Shown here: in pieces, positions 16,605 through 26,405 of the stretch | Numbering within the stretch: the stretch's first letter is position 1 | How the letters are laid out: the number at the start of each line of letters is the position of its first letter | Origin: Paenibacillus marchantiae | GTDB taxonomy: Bacteria; Bacillota; Bacilli; Paenibacillales; Paenibacillaceae | NCBI RefSeq assembly: GCF_028771845.1 | Contig: NZ_CP118270.1 | Coordinates: forward strand, 124,001-188,000 | Reading direction: 5' to 3' | DNA length: 64,000 bases | Position numbers and translations under genes: made by a program | The notes under the pieces: model-generated | Seen by the model: the letters and a program-made list of their open reading frames with translations, nothing else | Told to the model about the DNA's origin: nothing | The model's database searches: none

Positions 16605-18617
16605 TTATCGCAGGAGTCTTAGTCCATTCAGAATAACCAGGATCGTGCTGCCTTCATGGCCTACCACACCCAATGGTAATGCAACATCTTGTAAGAAGTT
16701 ACCCGCGATTAGAGCCAGAATTACCGTGATGGCAAAAAACATATTCTGCTTCACCGTCCGCTGCGCCCGACGTGCCTGCCTGATTACCCAGGCGATTTCT
16801 TCAATATTGTCATTCATCAGTACAACATCCGCTACTTCCAGTGCAGTGCCACTGCCTGATACACCCATGCCCATGCCAACCGTTGCCGCTGCAAGTGCAG
16901 GCGCATCATTCACACCATCCCCAACCATCAACACTTGCCCGTACTGTTCGCGAAGCAGATGCACCTGCTTCACTTTATCTTCGGGTAACAAACCTGCGTA
17001 TACCAGGCTTACACCTGTCTCACGGGCGATCACTGCTGCCGATTCGGGACGATCACCTGTCAGCATAGTCACTTTCACACCCATCGCTTCCAGCATTTTC
17101 ACCGCTGCAACCGCTTGTGGGCGCACGGTGTCCCTCATCGCGATCAATCCGGCCATTTGCCCGTTCGCTGTTATGGCAGACACGGTCTTTCCTTCTCCCT
17201 CAAGTTGGGCACGTATGCCATACCACACAGCAAGATCGTCCATATTAGAAGCAATAAATTGCTTCTCTGTATCATTTGCGTTATTTACCTCAGTGATATG
17301 ATGCGTATCCAACTCATCCGTTTTCCCAATTTTCCAGAGAACGCCGTCTACTTTCCCTTCAATCCCCCAGCCCGTCAGAGCTTGAACCTGTTCAGCGATC
17401 GGGAGGTTGATGTCCTCCTTGCTTGCCTGCTCCACAATAGCCCGAGCCAGTGGGTGCATCGAAAGGTTCTCAATGGCAGCTACCGCTCCCAACAACTGTG
17501 TACGGTCATATCCGTCTGCCGTTATAATATCGGTCACCTGTGGTGTACCCATCGTCAATGTTCCTGTTTTATCAAAAGCAACCACCCGGGTCTGGGCCAT
17601 GTTCTCCACATGAGCGCCACCTTTGAAAAGAATACCGCGACGTGCACTGCTGGACATCGCTGATAACATGACCGGCATAATGGAAGAAACCAGGGCACAA
17701 GGTGAAGCTACAACCAGAAAGACCATTGCTTTGTAAAACGCCTCATTCCACGTCCAACCAAGCAATAGAGGTGTTCCCGCAATAACCAGTACCGTTACGG
17801 CGACAACAATACGGGCGTATATTCCCTCGAATCGCTCAATAAAGCGTTGGGAATCCGGCACTTCCGTCTGCGCTTCTTCCACCAGTTTAATGATTTTGCC
17901 AAACAACGATCCTTCAGCGGATTTGGTCACCTCCACATATAATGCACCTTCACCGTTCACAGTACCTGCAAATACTTCGTCACCAGCAATTTTGTCTACG
18001 GGTAAGGATTCCCCTGTAATCGAGGCCTGATTGATAAAAGAGCTGCCTCGGTACACAACACCATCCGCCGGAACCAGTTCGCCCGGCTTCACCAGCAACA
18101 GATCCCCCGGCTGCAAATCATCGATGGATACACGATTCATTTTACCGTCCTCAATACGCAGCGCCGTTTCCGGTTTGAGCGCCAGCAGTGATGAAATATC
18201 CTTGTGACTGCGCTCCGTTGCATAGCTTTCCAGTGCACCACTTAACGCAAAAATAAAGATCAGCATGGCGCCTTCATTCCAGTAGCCGATGGCTGCCGCT
18301 CCCAATGATGCTGCAATCATGAGCAGATTTACATCGAGATCACGATCCTTGACCAGTGTCTCTATGCCTTCTTTGGCTTTGGTCCATCCACCTATGGCAT
18401 AAGCAACAATATATAGCAGTACAGATAACGGGTTAGACCATGATGCCGTCGCCCAGGCAATAAGCATCAAAAGTCCACTGCCCAGAGCAGCTTGCATTTC
18501 CCTGTTGCGCAGCATAGCCCGAAAGTCTGGTTTGCGCCCTCGGCCTGGACCAGGTGTATTGGCTGAACGCTGTTCAGCTTTTGCTTGGGTTTGAATGGGT
18601 TGGTGTATCGCTTGCAT
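16605..18617 (-). CDS. P1B-4-type heavy-metal ATPase, PfeT-like
   Basis: Metal-exporting P-type ATPase of 670 aa. Visible in order: a basic N-terminus without a metal-binding domain, hydrophobic pairs, actuator TGES (about 200), transmembrane SPC motif (VVASPCALVSS, about 304), phosphorylation site DKTGTLT (about 347), SMHPLARA, GDGVNDAPALA (about 566), and HEGST in the last helix (about 652). SPC together with HEGST marks subgroup P1B-4, whose members export iron(II), cobalt or zinc; Bacillus subtilis PfeT is an iron(II) exporter. The ATG at 18617 follows AAAGGA. Fur-type boxes upstream (18697-18715, 18807-18825) fit an iron role. I saw no clear terminator after it. Confidence 0.87.
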   Translation of the reverse strand: MQAIHQPIQTQAKAEQRSANTPGPGRGRKPDFRAMLRNREMQAALGSGLLMLIAWATASWSNPLSVLLYIVAYAIGGWTKAKEGIETLVKDRDLDVNLLMIAASLGAAAIGYWNEGAMLIFIFALSGALESYATERSHKDISSLLALKPETALRIEDGKMNRVSIDDLQPGDLLLVKPGELVPADGVVYRGSSFINQASITGESLPVDKIAGDEVFAGTVNGEGALYVEVTKSAEGSLFGKIIKLVEEAQTEVPDSQRFIERFEGIYARIVVAVTVLVIAGTPLLLGWTWNEAFYKAMVFLVVASPCALVSSIMPVMLSAMSSSARRGILFKGGAHVENMAQTRVVAFDKTGTLTMGTPQVTDIITADGYDRTQLLGAVAAIENLSMHPLARAIVEQASKEDINLPIAEQVQALTGWGIEGKVDGVLWKIGKTDELDTHHITEVNNANDTEKQFIASNMDDLAVWYGIRAQLEGEGKTVSAITANGQMAGLIAMRDTVRPQAVAAVKMLEAMGVKVTMLTGDRPESAAVIARETGVSLVYAGLLPEDKVKQVHLLREQYGQVLMVGDGVNDAPALAAATVGMGMGVSGSGTALEVADVVLMNDNIEEIAWVIRQARRAQRTVKQNMFFAITVILALIAGNFLQDVALPLGVVGHEGSTILVILNGLRLLR

Positions 18618-18696
18618 ATGAATCACAATCCTTTCTGAATGTCGGGTTGTGGAGTGCATTTTGCTGCATCCATGTCCCGTGTATTGAAGTCGTATT

Positions 18697-18715
18697 GAGA
18701 ATGAGAGCCATTGTT
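18697..18715 (-). promoter_or_regulatory. Weak Fur/PerR-like box near the ATPase start
   Basis: GAGAATGAGAGCCATTGTT agrees with the Fur consensus GATAATGATAATCATTATC at 13 of 19 bases. It lies 80 bp before the start codon and may be a PerR or Fur site. Confidence 0.35.
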
Positions 18716-18733
18716 AATACCCTAAAAATGACA

Positions 18734-18764
18734 CATGCTGCTGCGGGAATCCCGCAGCAGCATG
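18734..18764. repeat. Perfect 15-bp hairpin in the ATPase leader
   Basis: CATGCTGCTGCGGGA and its exact complement flank a single A. On the minus strand it is followed by TGTCATTTTTAG, a weak T run. It lies between the strong Fur box and the gene, so it could be an attenuator, or the end of an upstream transcript. Confidence 0.6.
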
Positions 18765-18782
18765 GTTATTGAATGGTTGTCG

Positions 18783-18825
18783 AATGATTTTCAAATCATT
18801 TTGAATGAGAATGATAATCATTTTT
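18783..18825 (-). promoter_or_regulatory. Fur box and adjoining palindrome upstream of the metal ATPase
   Basis: GAGAATGATAATCATTTTT (18807-18825) matches the 19-bp Fur consensus at 16 positions. Next to it, AATGATTTTCAAATCATT (18783-18800) is another AT-rich inverted repeat that could bind a second dimer or PerR. The rest of the 371-bp gap between the ATPase and the sulfhydrylase holds the hairpin at 18734, the weak box at 18697 and the terminator at 18925. Confidence 0.65.
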
Positions 18826-18924
18826 GTGCTTATGCAATTATTTTTACCCAATACAACTTTTGATTCATTATATGCCTGTGCTTTGCATTTGTAAATGGGT
18901 TTTTCACCTTAGCCGGTGTAAAAT

Positions 18925-18960
18925 TAAAAAAGCCACTCGTCCATAAGGACAAGCGGCTCG
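18925..18960 (-). terminator. Terminator after metY
   Basis: Minus-strand stem AGCCGCTTGTCC with GGACGAGTGGCT around TTAT, followed by seven T residues. Confidence 0.9.
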
Positions 18961-18988
18961 TATGAATTTAATTTGTTCACGTTATGAA

Positions 18989-20317
<1,329 letters not shown>

Positions 20318-20340
20318 TTATACGTTTGGCAAATCCCTAG

Positions 20341-20352
20341 ATGTCATGACAT
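20341..20352. repeat. 12-bp perfect palindrome upstream of metY
   Basis: ATGTCATGACAT lies 45 bp upstream of the metY start. Its size and place would suit an operator for a dimeric regulator, but I cannot assign one. Confidence 0.4.
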
Positions 20353-20461
20353 GGTGGCGTATGTTTTCCATATTCTCTCACAAGATGTCGCTTTTGAAAA
20401 GAAATATTTCCGATTTTTCCGATGAGAAATATTAAATATGTATCAGTAAGACTGCTACACC

Positions 20462-20488
20462 AAAAAAACCTTTGCTCCCGCAAAGGTT
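20462..20488. terminator. Terminator after the kdu operon
   Basis: AACCTTTGC and GCAAAGGTT form a 9-bp stem (20467-20488) with a run of T on the minus strand; a weaker T run exists on plus. Confidence 0.88.
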
Positions 20489-20542
20489 TTCCGGATTTTT
20501 TCCAACCATCACCTGCTGAAATTCTGCGTGATTTTATACCGT

Positions 20543-21388
20543 TTATACCCGAACGCCACTCCATATCTCACGTAAATGCTTGGCCGCTAGGACAGCTTCT
20601 TCCGCCGTTACCCCTTCTAGTGAAATATCGATGTGTGGTTTATAGGTCTTCAATAGTTCAAAAAATAACGGATAATCCAGAATGCCCTCACCCGGCACCG
20701 GATTGAACTTTTCACCCTGCGCATTGAAAGCCACATCTTTGGCATGAATGACAATGATACGCTGATACAGCGTTTCCATCACTTCACGCAGGAATGCAGA
20801 CTGGTCAGCCACATGAGGTTGTTTGATCAGATTACAAGGATCGAACAGCATGCCCAGATTGGATGAAGGAATTTCTTCAAACAGACGGATCATATGTTCA
20901 CGTGTATGAAGCGTATGGGTAGATACTGGCTCAATCGCCGCATGAACGCCCCACTTTTCCGCCTCTTCCGCCAGTTCCTCTACCGTCTCCCGCAGCACCG
21001 TCCATGCCTTTTCTTCATATGCATCCGGATGAGTGTCGCGATACGTATCCAGGCCCCCTGTCTCCGTTGCCACCATGCTGCAACCGAAATCCCGGGCATA
21101 ACGCAGATGCTCCTTGAATCGTTCAATGTCTGCACGACGAGCCACAGGATCAGGATCAATCGGGTTAATGTAGCAACCTAGTACCGCAATCTTGACTCCG
21201 CGCTGTGCAAATTGATCTCCGATCTCATTCGCCAGTCCAGGGCTCAGCTTGCCGTTGGCCGAGTCCACATCCGACAAGGCCTTGGCTAATGCCAGCTGGA
21301 CCGAATTAAATCCGTTATCTGCGATGGTCTGTGCAAGCTGTGCTGTAGGCTGTTTACCAAACGTATGCGCAAGAATACCAAGTTTCAT
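20543..21388 (-). CDS. Sugar phosphate isomerase/epimerase-like TIM-barrel protein
   Basis: A 281-aa protein of the xylose isomerase-like TIM barrel (AP endonuclease 2) superfamily. Metal-site residues are visible: Glu in MVATETGGLD, Glu in AAIEPVSTH, Asp in MLFDPCNLI, His in IVIHAKDVAF and Glu in ISLEGVTAEE. The ATG at 21388 follows AAAGGAGG; an upstream in-frame ATG lacks a site. It is the last gene of the kduI-deoR-kduD operon, separated from kduD by 34 bp. This position suggests an isomerase or epimerase step for a uronate-derived sugar, but the exact substrate is unknown. Confidence 0.8.
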   Translation of the reverse strand: MKLGILAHTFGKQPTAQLAQTIADNGFNSVQLALAKALSDVDSANGKLSPGLANEIGDQFAQRGVKIAVLGCYINPIDPDPVARRADIERFKEHLRYARDFGCSMVATETGGLDTYRDTHPDAYEEKAWTVLRETVEELAEEAEKWGVHAAIEPVSTHTLHTREHMIRLFEEIPSSNLGMLFDPCNLIKQPHVADQSAFLREVMETLYQRIIVIHAKDVAFNAQGEKFNPVPGEGILDYPLFFELLKTYKPHIDISLEGVTAEEAVLAAKHLREIWSGVRV

Positions 21389-21422
21389 GTCATTGCCTCC
21401 TTTGCATCGATCGCTGACAGCG

Positions 21423-22175
21423 TTAACGAGCCATCCAGCCGCCATCCACATTCAGTACGTGACCATTCAAATAATCCGAAGCCGCCGATGCCAGGAAAAC
21501 AACCGGACCTTTCAGATCCTCAGGTGTTCCCCAGCGTCCAGCCGGAATCCGTGCCGTGATGTCACGGTACCGATTTTCATCGGCGCGAATCTGAGTTGTA
21601 TTGTCTGTTTCCATATAGCCTGGTGCAATCCCGTTGATTTGAACACCTTTGCCTGCCCATTCATTCGCGAGTGCTTTCGTTAAACCGGCTACCCCATGTT
21701 TACTGGCCGTGTATCCCGGTACATTAATTCCACCCTGATAAGATAGCATGGATGCAATGTTAATGATCTTGCCACTTCCCCGTTCAATCATATGTCTGCC
21801 AGCCAACTGGCTCAGGAAAAATACCGTGTTCAGGTTAAGACCAATGACATCATGCCAGTCCTGTTGACCGTGATCGGCTGCAGGTGTGCGACGAATAATT
21901 CCTGCATTGTTGACCAGAATATCAATTCTCCCTTGAAAGGCTAATGCCTTTTCAAACACCCCGGTCAATTCGTCCTCACGGCTCAAATCAGCTTCAATCA
22001 CATACGCTTTACGTCCGAGAGCCTCAATAGCACGCGCTGTTTTCGATGGATTGGAGTAGGAAACCAGCACAACATCCGCGCCGGCTTCAGCAAGGCCAAT
22101 CGCCATTCCTTGCCCCAGTCCTCCTGACGTACCAGTGACAAGTGCAACTTGTCCGCTTAAATCAAATGGATTCAT
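21423..22175 (-). CDS. kduD: 2-dehydro-3-deoxy-D-gluconate 5-dehydrogenase (KduD-like SDR)
   Basis: NAD(P)-dependent short-chain dehydrogenase, 250 aa. It would reduce 2,5-diketo-3-deoxygluconate to 2-keto-3-deoxygluconate in pectin and uronate breakdown. The cofactor loop is TGTSGGLGQG, followed by VNNAGI, Ser in NIASMLSYQGG and the catalytic Tyr-Lys in YTASKHG (about residue 155); the C-terminal NVDGGWMAR is typical of KduD. The ATG at 22175 follows GGAGGAATCATTC. It lies in one operon with kduI, as expected. Older annotations call such proteins 2-deoxy-D-gluconate 3-dehydrogenase. Confidence 0.87.
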   Translation of the reverse strand: MNPFDLSGQVALVTGTSGGLGQGMAIGLAEAGADVVLVSYSNPSKTARAIEALGRKAYVIEADLSREDELTGVFEKALAFQGRIDILVNNAGIIRRTPAADHGQQDWHDVIGLNLNTVFFLSQLAGRHMIERGSGKIINIASMLSYQGGINVPGYTASKHGVAGLTKALANEWAGKGVQINGIAPGYMETDNTTQIRADENRYRDITARIPAGRWGTPEDLKGPVVFLASAASDYLNGHVLNVDGGWMAR

Positions 22176-22256
22176 GAATGATTCCTCCGCATGGTTATTG
22201 GGTTGCAAACCGTGTCTTCAGTCTCGGCAGTCACGTATCCACTGTGGAACTGAAGG

Positions 22257-23018
22257 TCAGCTCTGATAATCCACTTCGATGCCATTTTGTCTGTATAGGG
22301 CTGCTGTCTCCTCATCCAAGCGACTATCGCTGATGATACAGTCCAGCTCCGAACAGTGTGCAAAGGTCCGAAGGGCAAATTGTCCGAATTTATAATGATC
22401 CACGACGCCATAGACCTGCTGAGAAGCAGAGATCATTGCTTTTTTTAGCGGCACCAGATCTCCTGTATATATGGAAAGTCCAAATTCCGGATGAAGTGCC
22501 GTCGTTGAGATAAACGCTTTATGAATGTTGAGACCGGAAATGAAGGCCGCCGTATCGTCTCCCACCAGCATATTGCGGACTCTTGCCCCACCGGGCACAA
22601 CCAGTCGCACCTGCTCCTTTTTGGTCAGCTCAGCAATGATGAACAGATCATTGGTAACCACCGTAATGGACTGATTGTCCATACGCTTCGCCATCTCCAA
22701 CGTGGTGCTTCCGCCGTCCAGCGCAACAATATCTCCTGGCCGGATATAAGCAAGGGCTCGCTCAGCAATCTCCGTTTTTTCCGAATGATGCTTTTCCGTA
22801 GCCCCACGACTCGTGAGGATGCCGTACTGGTCGTTCTGAGCCAGCATCGCACCCCCATGGACACGTACGAGCAATCCCATACCTTCCAGCTTATCGAGAT
22901 CCTCCCGTACGGTCTTGCCCGTCACCTGCAGCAGTTCACTCAGATCACTCACGGTGACTTCCTGCCGCTCCAGCAGAGCCTCCATAATTTTTTCATGTCT
23001 TTTCAATGGATTCATCAC
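22257..23018 (-). CDS. DeoR-family transcriptional regulator
   Basis: A 253-aa DeoR-type regulator. The N-terminal helix-turn-helix (residues of about 8-60; VSDLSELLQVTGKTVREDL) is followed by a sugar-phosphate sensing domain with DGGSTTLEMAKRM and FISGLNIHKAFISTTAL. The start is GTG at 23018 or the next-codon ATG, both behind AGGAAG. It sits inside the kdu operon, between kduI and kduD, so it probably regulates these genes in answer to a pathway intermediate. In Bacillus subtilis the corresponding regulator, KdgR, is a LacI protein, so this is a different choice of regulator. Confidence 0.85.
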   Translation of the reverse strand: MMNPLKRHEKIMEALLERQEVTVSDLSELLQVTGKTVREDLDKLEGMGLLVRVHGGAMLAQNDQYGILTSRGATEKHHSEKTEIAERALAYIRPGDIVALDGGSTTLEMAKRMDNQSITVVTNDLFIIAELTKKEQVRLVVPGGARVRNMLVGDDTAAFISGLNIHKAFISTTALHPEFGLSIYTGDLVPLKKAMISASQQVYGVVDHYKFGQFALRTFAHCSELDCIISDSRLDEETAALYRQNGIEVDYQS

Positions 23019-23052
23019 AGATCAACTTCCTGTTTCTTTGGAATTTACGCGC

Positions 23053-23895
23053 CTATTTCAGGTCTTTCATCGCCACGCCGTCCATATCCTCGAACGTCTG
23101 GTTTTCCCCAGCCATTGCCCAGCAGAAGGTATAGCTGCTCGTACCGACACCACTGTGGACAGACCAGCTTGGAGAGATGATGGCCTGACGGTCACGTACA
23201 ACCAGATGCCGTGTTTCATTTGGCTCGCCCATCATATGGAATACGACGCCATCTTCCGGCAGGTTGAAATACAAGTATACTTCGGAACGGCGGTTGTGGG
23301 TATGTGCAGGCATCGTATTCCACATGTTACCCTTGTCGAGTTCCGTAATGCCCATCACCAGCTGACAGCTCTGAATCCCGCCTTCTCCCTGATGGATATA
23401 GCGATAGATCGTCCGTTCATTCGAGCTTTCGATGCTGCCGAGGTGGTTCGGCTGAGCTTGTTCTTGCGTTGCTTTTACTGTTGGATATGTGTGGTGAGCC
23501 GGTGTGGATACAAAATAAAACTGAGCCGGCTGATCCTTGCCGCTGCTCTTGAACACGACTTCTTTTACACCTCTGCCGATGTACAGGCATTCTTTCGCAC
23601 CAATCTCGTAGCCTTGACCGTCAGCTGTCACGGTTCCATGGCCTCCAACATTAATGATACCGATTTCACGACGCTCTAGGAAAAAGTTCGTTCCGATATC
23701 CTTCAGATTCACTTCAAGTGCGATATCCTTGCTTTGAGGTACAGCCGTTCCTACAATATAACGATCTACATGAGAGTAAACGGTTACCAACTCATCTGTG
23801 GCAAACAATTGCTCCATCAGAAATTCCTCGCGCAGACGGGAGGTATCATAGTTTTTCACTTCATTTGGGTGTGCAGCATAACGGTTTTGCATCAT
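23053..23895 (-). CDS. kduI: 5-dehydro-4-deoxy-D-glucuronate isomerase
   Basis: Cupin-fold isomerase that converts 5-keto-4-deoxyuronate to 2,5-diketo-3-deoxygluconate. The length of 280 aa matches KduI. The N-terminal segment NRYAAHPNEVKNYDTSRLRE and the zinc-binding region PAHTHNRRSEVYLYF (about residue 196) with two His and a Glu are clear, and later SWSVHSGVGTSSYTF adds a His. The ATG follows AAAGGAATGGATT. It is first in the kdu operon; no pectate lyase is nearby, so the substrate may come from pectin or unsaturated glucuronides brought in by another locus. Confidence 0.94.
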   Translation of the reverse strand: MMQNRYAAHPNEVKNYDTSRLREEFLMEQLFATDELVTVYSHVDRYIVGTAVPQSKDIALEVNLKDIGTNFFLERREIGIINVGGHGTVTADGQGYEIGAKECLYIGRGVKEVVFKSSGKDQPAQFYFVSTPAHHTYPTVKATQEQAQPNHLGSIESSNERTIYRYIHQGEGGIQSCQLVMGITELDKGNMWNTMPAHTHNRRSEVYLYFNLPEDGVVFHMMGEPNETRHLVVRDRQAIISPSWSVHSGVGTSSYTFCWAMAGENQTFEDMDGVAMKDLK

Positions 23896-23977
23896 TAATC
23901 CATTCCTTTCGTTAGTCAGATAATGTTCATATAAGTTTATTTTAGTTCATTATGTATCTTTTGTGTACCTTTTTTTA

Positions 23978-24014
23978 TAAAAAAGAACCCGACGGGAAAA
24001 TCCCCGCCAGGCTC
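23978..24014 (-). terminator. Terminator of the GH65 operon
   Basis: A minus-strand GC-rich stem (AGCCTGGCGGG with CCCGTCGGGTT, some G-T pairs) is followed by TTTTTTA directly after the malL-like gene. Confidence 0.85.
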
Positions 24015-24032
24015 TGCTGATCTTGCGATGTA

Positions 24033-25676
24033 TTATAAGGAGTAAATGAGCGCCTCATAAGGACGCAAACGAACGGTGCCGTTTCTAACCTCATCGGAGG
24101 TTGACCGATCCAGATTGCCAATGATCAAGCGGGCATTCGTCGCTCGATCAGCGAATGAAGCAGGCAGACGATAGGACTGCTCCCGGTCCGAGTGATTGAG
24201 AATGACAAGCCATGTCTCTCCATCCAGACTGCGGCTATATGCATATACATGCTCTTCCCCTGCCGATTGGTCACTATAATCTCCATAGACCATAACCGCG
24301 TGTGTTTTACGCAGGGCAATCAGCTGCTGGTAATATGCAAATATGGAGTCCTGCGCAGCCAAATCCCGCTCCACATTAATCTCTTCATAGTTGGGATTCA
24401 CCTTCATCCACGGCTGCCCTTCGGTAAACCCGGCGTGCTTGCTGCTGTCCCACTGCATTGGCGTGCGGGAATTATCCCGGCTCAGCGGCTGAAGACTGTG
24501 GAGCACTTCATCTGGCGCACGGCCTTTACCGATTTCTTCTTTATATTTGTTCTTCATTGCAATATCGTGATATTCATCAATGGAAGAGAACCGGACACCC
24601 GTCATGCCGATCTCCTCTCCCTGGAATACATACGGTGTTCCCGGAAGGGTATGAATCATGGTCGCCAGTTGTTTGGCGGATTGCACACGGTATTGTCCAT
24701 CATTGCCGTACCTCGAAACCTGCCGGGTGTGATCGTGATTGTTCAGGAACTGGGAGTTCCAACCTTCATGTCGGAACGCTTCATACCAGCTCTCCTGAAT
24801 TTCCTTGTACCGTGTCAGATCCCATGTAGGCATGTCATCCGCCACCTGGAAATGAAATAACGTATGCAGCTCTTTCCGGTTATCCCCCACATACAGAAGG
24901 CCATCCTCTGGTGTGACAAACGGAATTTCTCCTACAGTCATGATGTCATAATGCTGGAGAACCTCCCGATTCATTTCCTGCAAATATTCATGAATGCCCG
25001 GATTATTGCCCAGATAATCAATGTTCTCCGGGTGCTCCGCATCCGGGAAACCTTCCAGCTTAGCGAGCAGATTAATAACATCCATGCGGAAGCCGTCAAT
25101 ACCCTGATCTAGCCAGAAACGCATCATCCGGTAAATTTCCTGACGCAGCTCGGGATTTTCCCAATTCAGATCAGGCTGCTCCTTGGCAAAGGAGTGGAAA
25201 TAATACTCTCCCGTCCGCTCGTCGTAGGTCCAGGTCGACGGTTCAAAATAGGAGCGCCAGTTGTTCGGCGGGCTATCCTGTTTCCCCGGCTTCCATATAT
25301 ACCAGTCGCGTTTCGGATTATCGACGGATGAACGTGATTCTTCAAACCATGCATGCTGCTCTGATGTATGATTGACCACCAGATCCATAATGAGCTTCAT
25401 GCCCAGTTCATGGACCTTGTCCAGCAATTGCTTGAACTGCTCCATCGTTCCGGCTTTCGCCATGATGCGGTAATAATCCGCTATGTCATATCCGTTATCT
25501 TTATCCGGCGATTCATAAATGGGATTAAGCCAGATGACATCAATACCCAGACTTTTGATATAGTCGAGCTTGAGCATCAAGCCCTCCAAATCCCCGATGC
25601 CGTCCCTATTCGCATCCAGGAAGCTCCGCCAGTAGACCTGATATACCACGGCTTCTTTCCACCATGCCCGGTTCAT
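24033..25676 (-). CDS. malL: GH13 oligo-1,6-glucosidase / alpha-glucosidase
   Basis: Cytoplasmic glycoside hydrolase family 13 enzyme, 547 aa, cutting glucose from short alpha-linked oligosaccharides. Family motifs are visible: WLNPIYESPDKDNGYDI, DLVVNHTS, nucleophile Asp in GFRMDVIN (about 196), acid/base Glu in VGEIPF (about 248) and transition-state Asp in NNHDHTR (about 313). The ATG follows AAGGGGAG. As the last gene of the GH65-beta-PGM operon, it resembles the maltodextrin operon of Bacillus subtilis, where MalL, a phosphorylase and PgcM occur together. True preference between 1,4 and 1,6 links is unknown. Confidence 0.88.
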   Translation of the reverse strand: MNRAWWKEAVVYQVYWRSFLDANRDGIGDLEGLMLKLDYIKSLGIDVIWLNPIYESPDKDNGYDIADYYRIMAKAGTMEQFKQLLDKVHELGMKLIMDLVVNHTSEQHAWFEESRSSVDNPKRDWYIWKPGKQDSPPNNWRSYFEPSTWTYDERTGEYYFHSFAKEQPDLNWENPELRQEIYRMMRFWLDQGIDGFRMDVINLLAKLEGFPDAEHPENIDYLGNNPGIHEYLQEMNREVLQHYDIMTVGEIPFVTPEDGLLYVGDNRKELHTLFHFQVADDMPTWDLTRYKEIQESWYEAFRHEGWNSQFLNNHDHTRQVSRYGNDGQYRVQSAKQLATMIHTLPGTPYVFQGEEIGMTGVRFSSIDEYHDIAMKNKYKEEIGKGRAPDEVLHSLQPLSRDNSRTPMQWDSSKHAGFTEGQPWMKVNPNYEEINVERDLAAQDSIFAYYQQLIALRKTHAVMVYGDYSDQSAGEEHVYAYSRSLDGETWLVILNHSDREQSYRLPASFADRATNARLIIGNLDRSTSDEVRNGTVRLRPYEALIYSL

Positions 25677-25697
25677 GCTGCATCTCCCCTTTTCTGC

Positions 25698-26387
25698 TTA
25701 ATGGCTGTGCTCCTGCAACGTACGCTCCAGGAAGGACAGCGTGAGCTGTGTAGTATCTTTCAGCACCACGTCCGCTCCGGAACCTTTAAGTACAGCTTCT
25801 TCACCAATACCCACGGCGATCATGCCTGCGGATTTGATGGCCTCAATACCCGCCTGCGCATCCTCGATGCCGATGCAGGCTTTAACGTCAGCACCCACTT
25901 CTTCCGCTCCGCGCAGGAATAGATCAGGTGCTGGCTTGCCGTTTGGTACGGAATCCGGATGTACCACAAAGCGGAACAGCGAGTCCAACTCTAGCGCCTT
26001 CAGAATTTGAGGGGCATTTTTACTGGCCGAGGCGATCACCGCAGGAATGCCTGAAGCTTGCAGCTCAAGCAGCAATTCCCGAATTCCAGGGTAGGTATGC
26101 TCCGGTGTCAGCGAGTCCAGCAACGAGACGTAATGTTCGTTTTTACGCTGTGCGAATTCTTCCTTTTCCTCAGCCGAAAACGCCTCTTCCTTGCCACCCA
26201 GACGTAAAATGCGCGCCAGTGACTCCCCACGGCTAATGCCCTTTAACTGCTCGTTGAACTCCCGATCAAACGGAATATCCAGCGATTCCCCCAGCTTCTT
26301 CCACGCTACATAATGGTACTCCGCCGTGTCAGTAATGACACCATCCAAATCAAAAATAACGGCTTGAAGTGCTCCGTTCCCTTTCAT
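25698..26387 (-). CDS. pgmB: Beta-phosphoglucomutase
   Basis: HAD-superfamily mutase (229 aa) converting beta-glucose 1-phosphate, the product of inverting GH65 phosphorylases, to glucose 6-phosphate. The aspartyl nucleophile and partner are D13 and D15 in IFDLDGVITDT; the cap has KGISRGESLARIL, the Ser motif is VIASASKNAP, and GIEDAQAGIEAIK is the fourth motif. The ATG follows GGAGGAAC. It overlaps functionally with the GH65 gene at the other end of the operon and links phosphorolysis to glycolysis without ATP use. Confidence 0.92.
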   Translation of the reverse strand: MKGNGALQAVIFDLDGVITDTAEYHYVAWKKLGESLDIPFDREFNEQLKGISRGESLARILRLGGKEEAFSAEEKEEFAQRKNEHYVSLLDSLTPEHTYPGIRELLLELQASGIPAVIASASKNAPQILKALELDSLFRFVVHPDSVPNGKPAPDLFLRGAEEVGADVKACIGIEDAQAGIEAIKSAGMIAVGIGEEAVLKGSGADVVLKDTTQLTLSFLERTLQEHSH

Positions 26388-26405
26388 TACCCGTTCCTCC
26401 CCATG

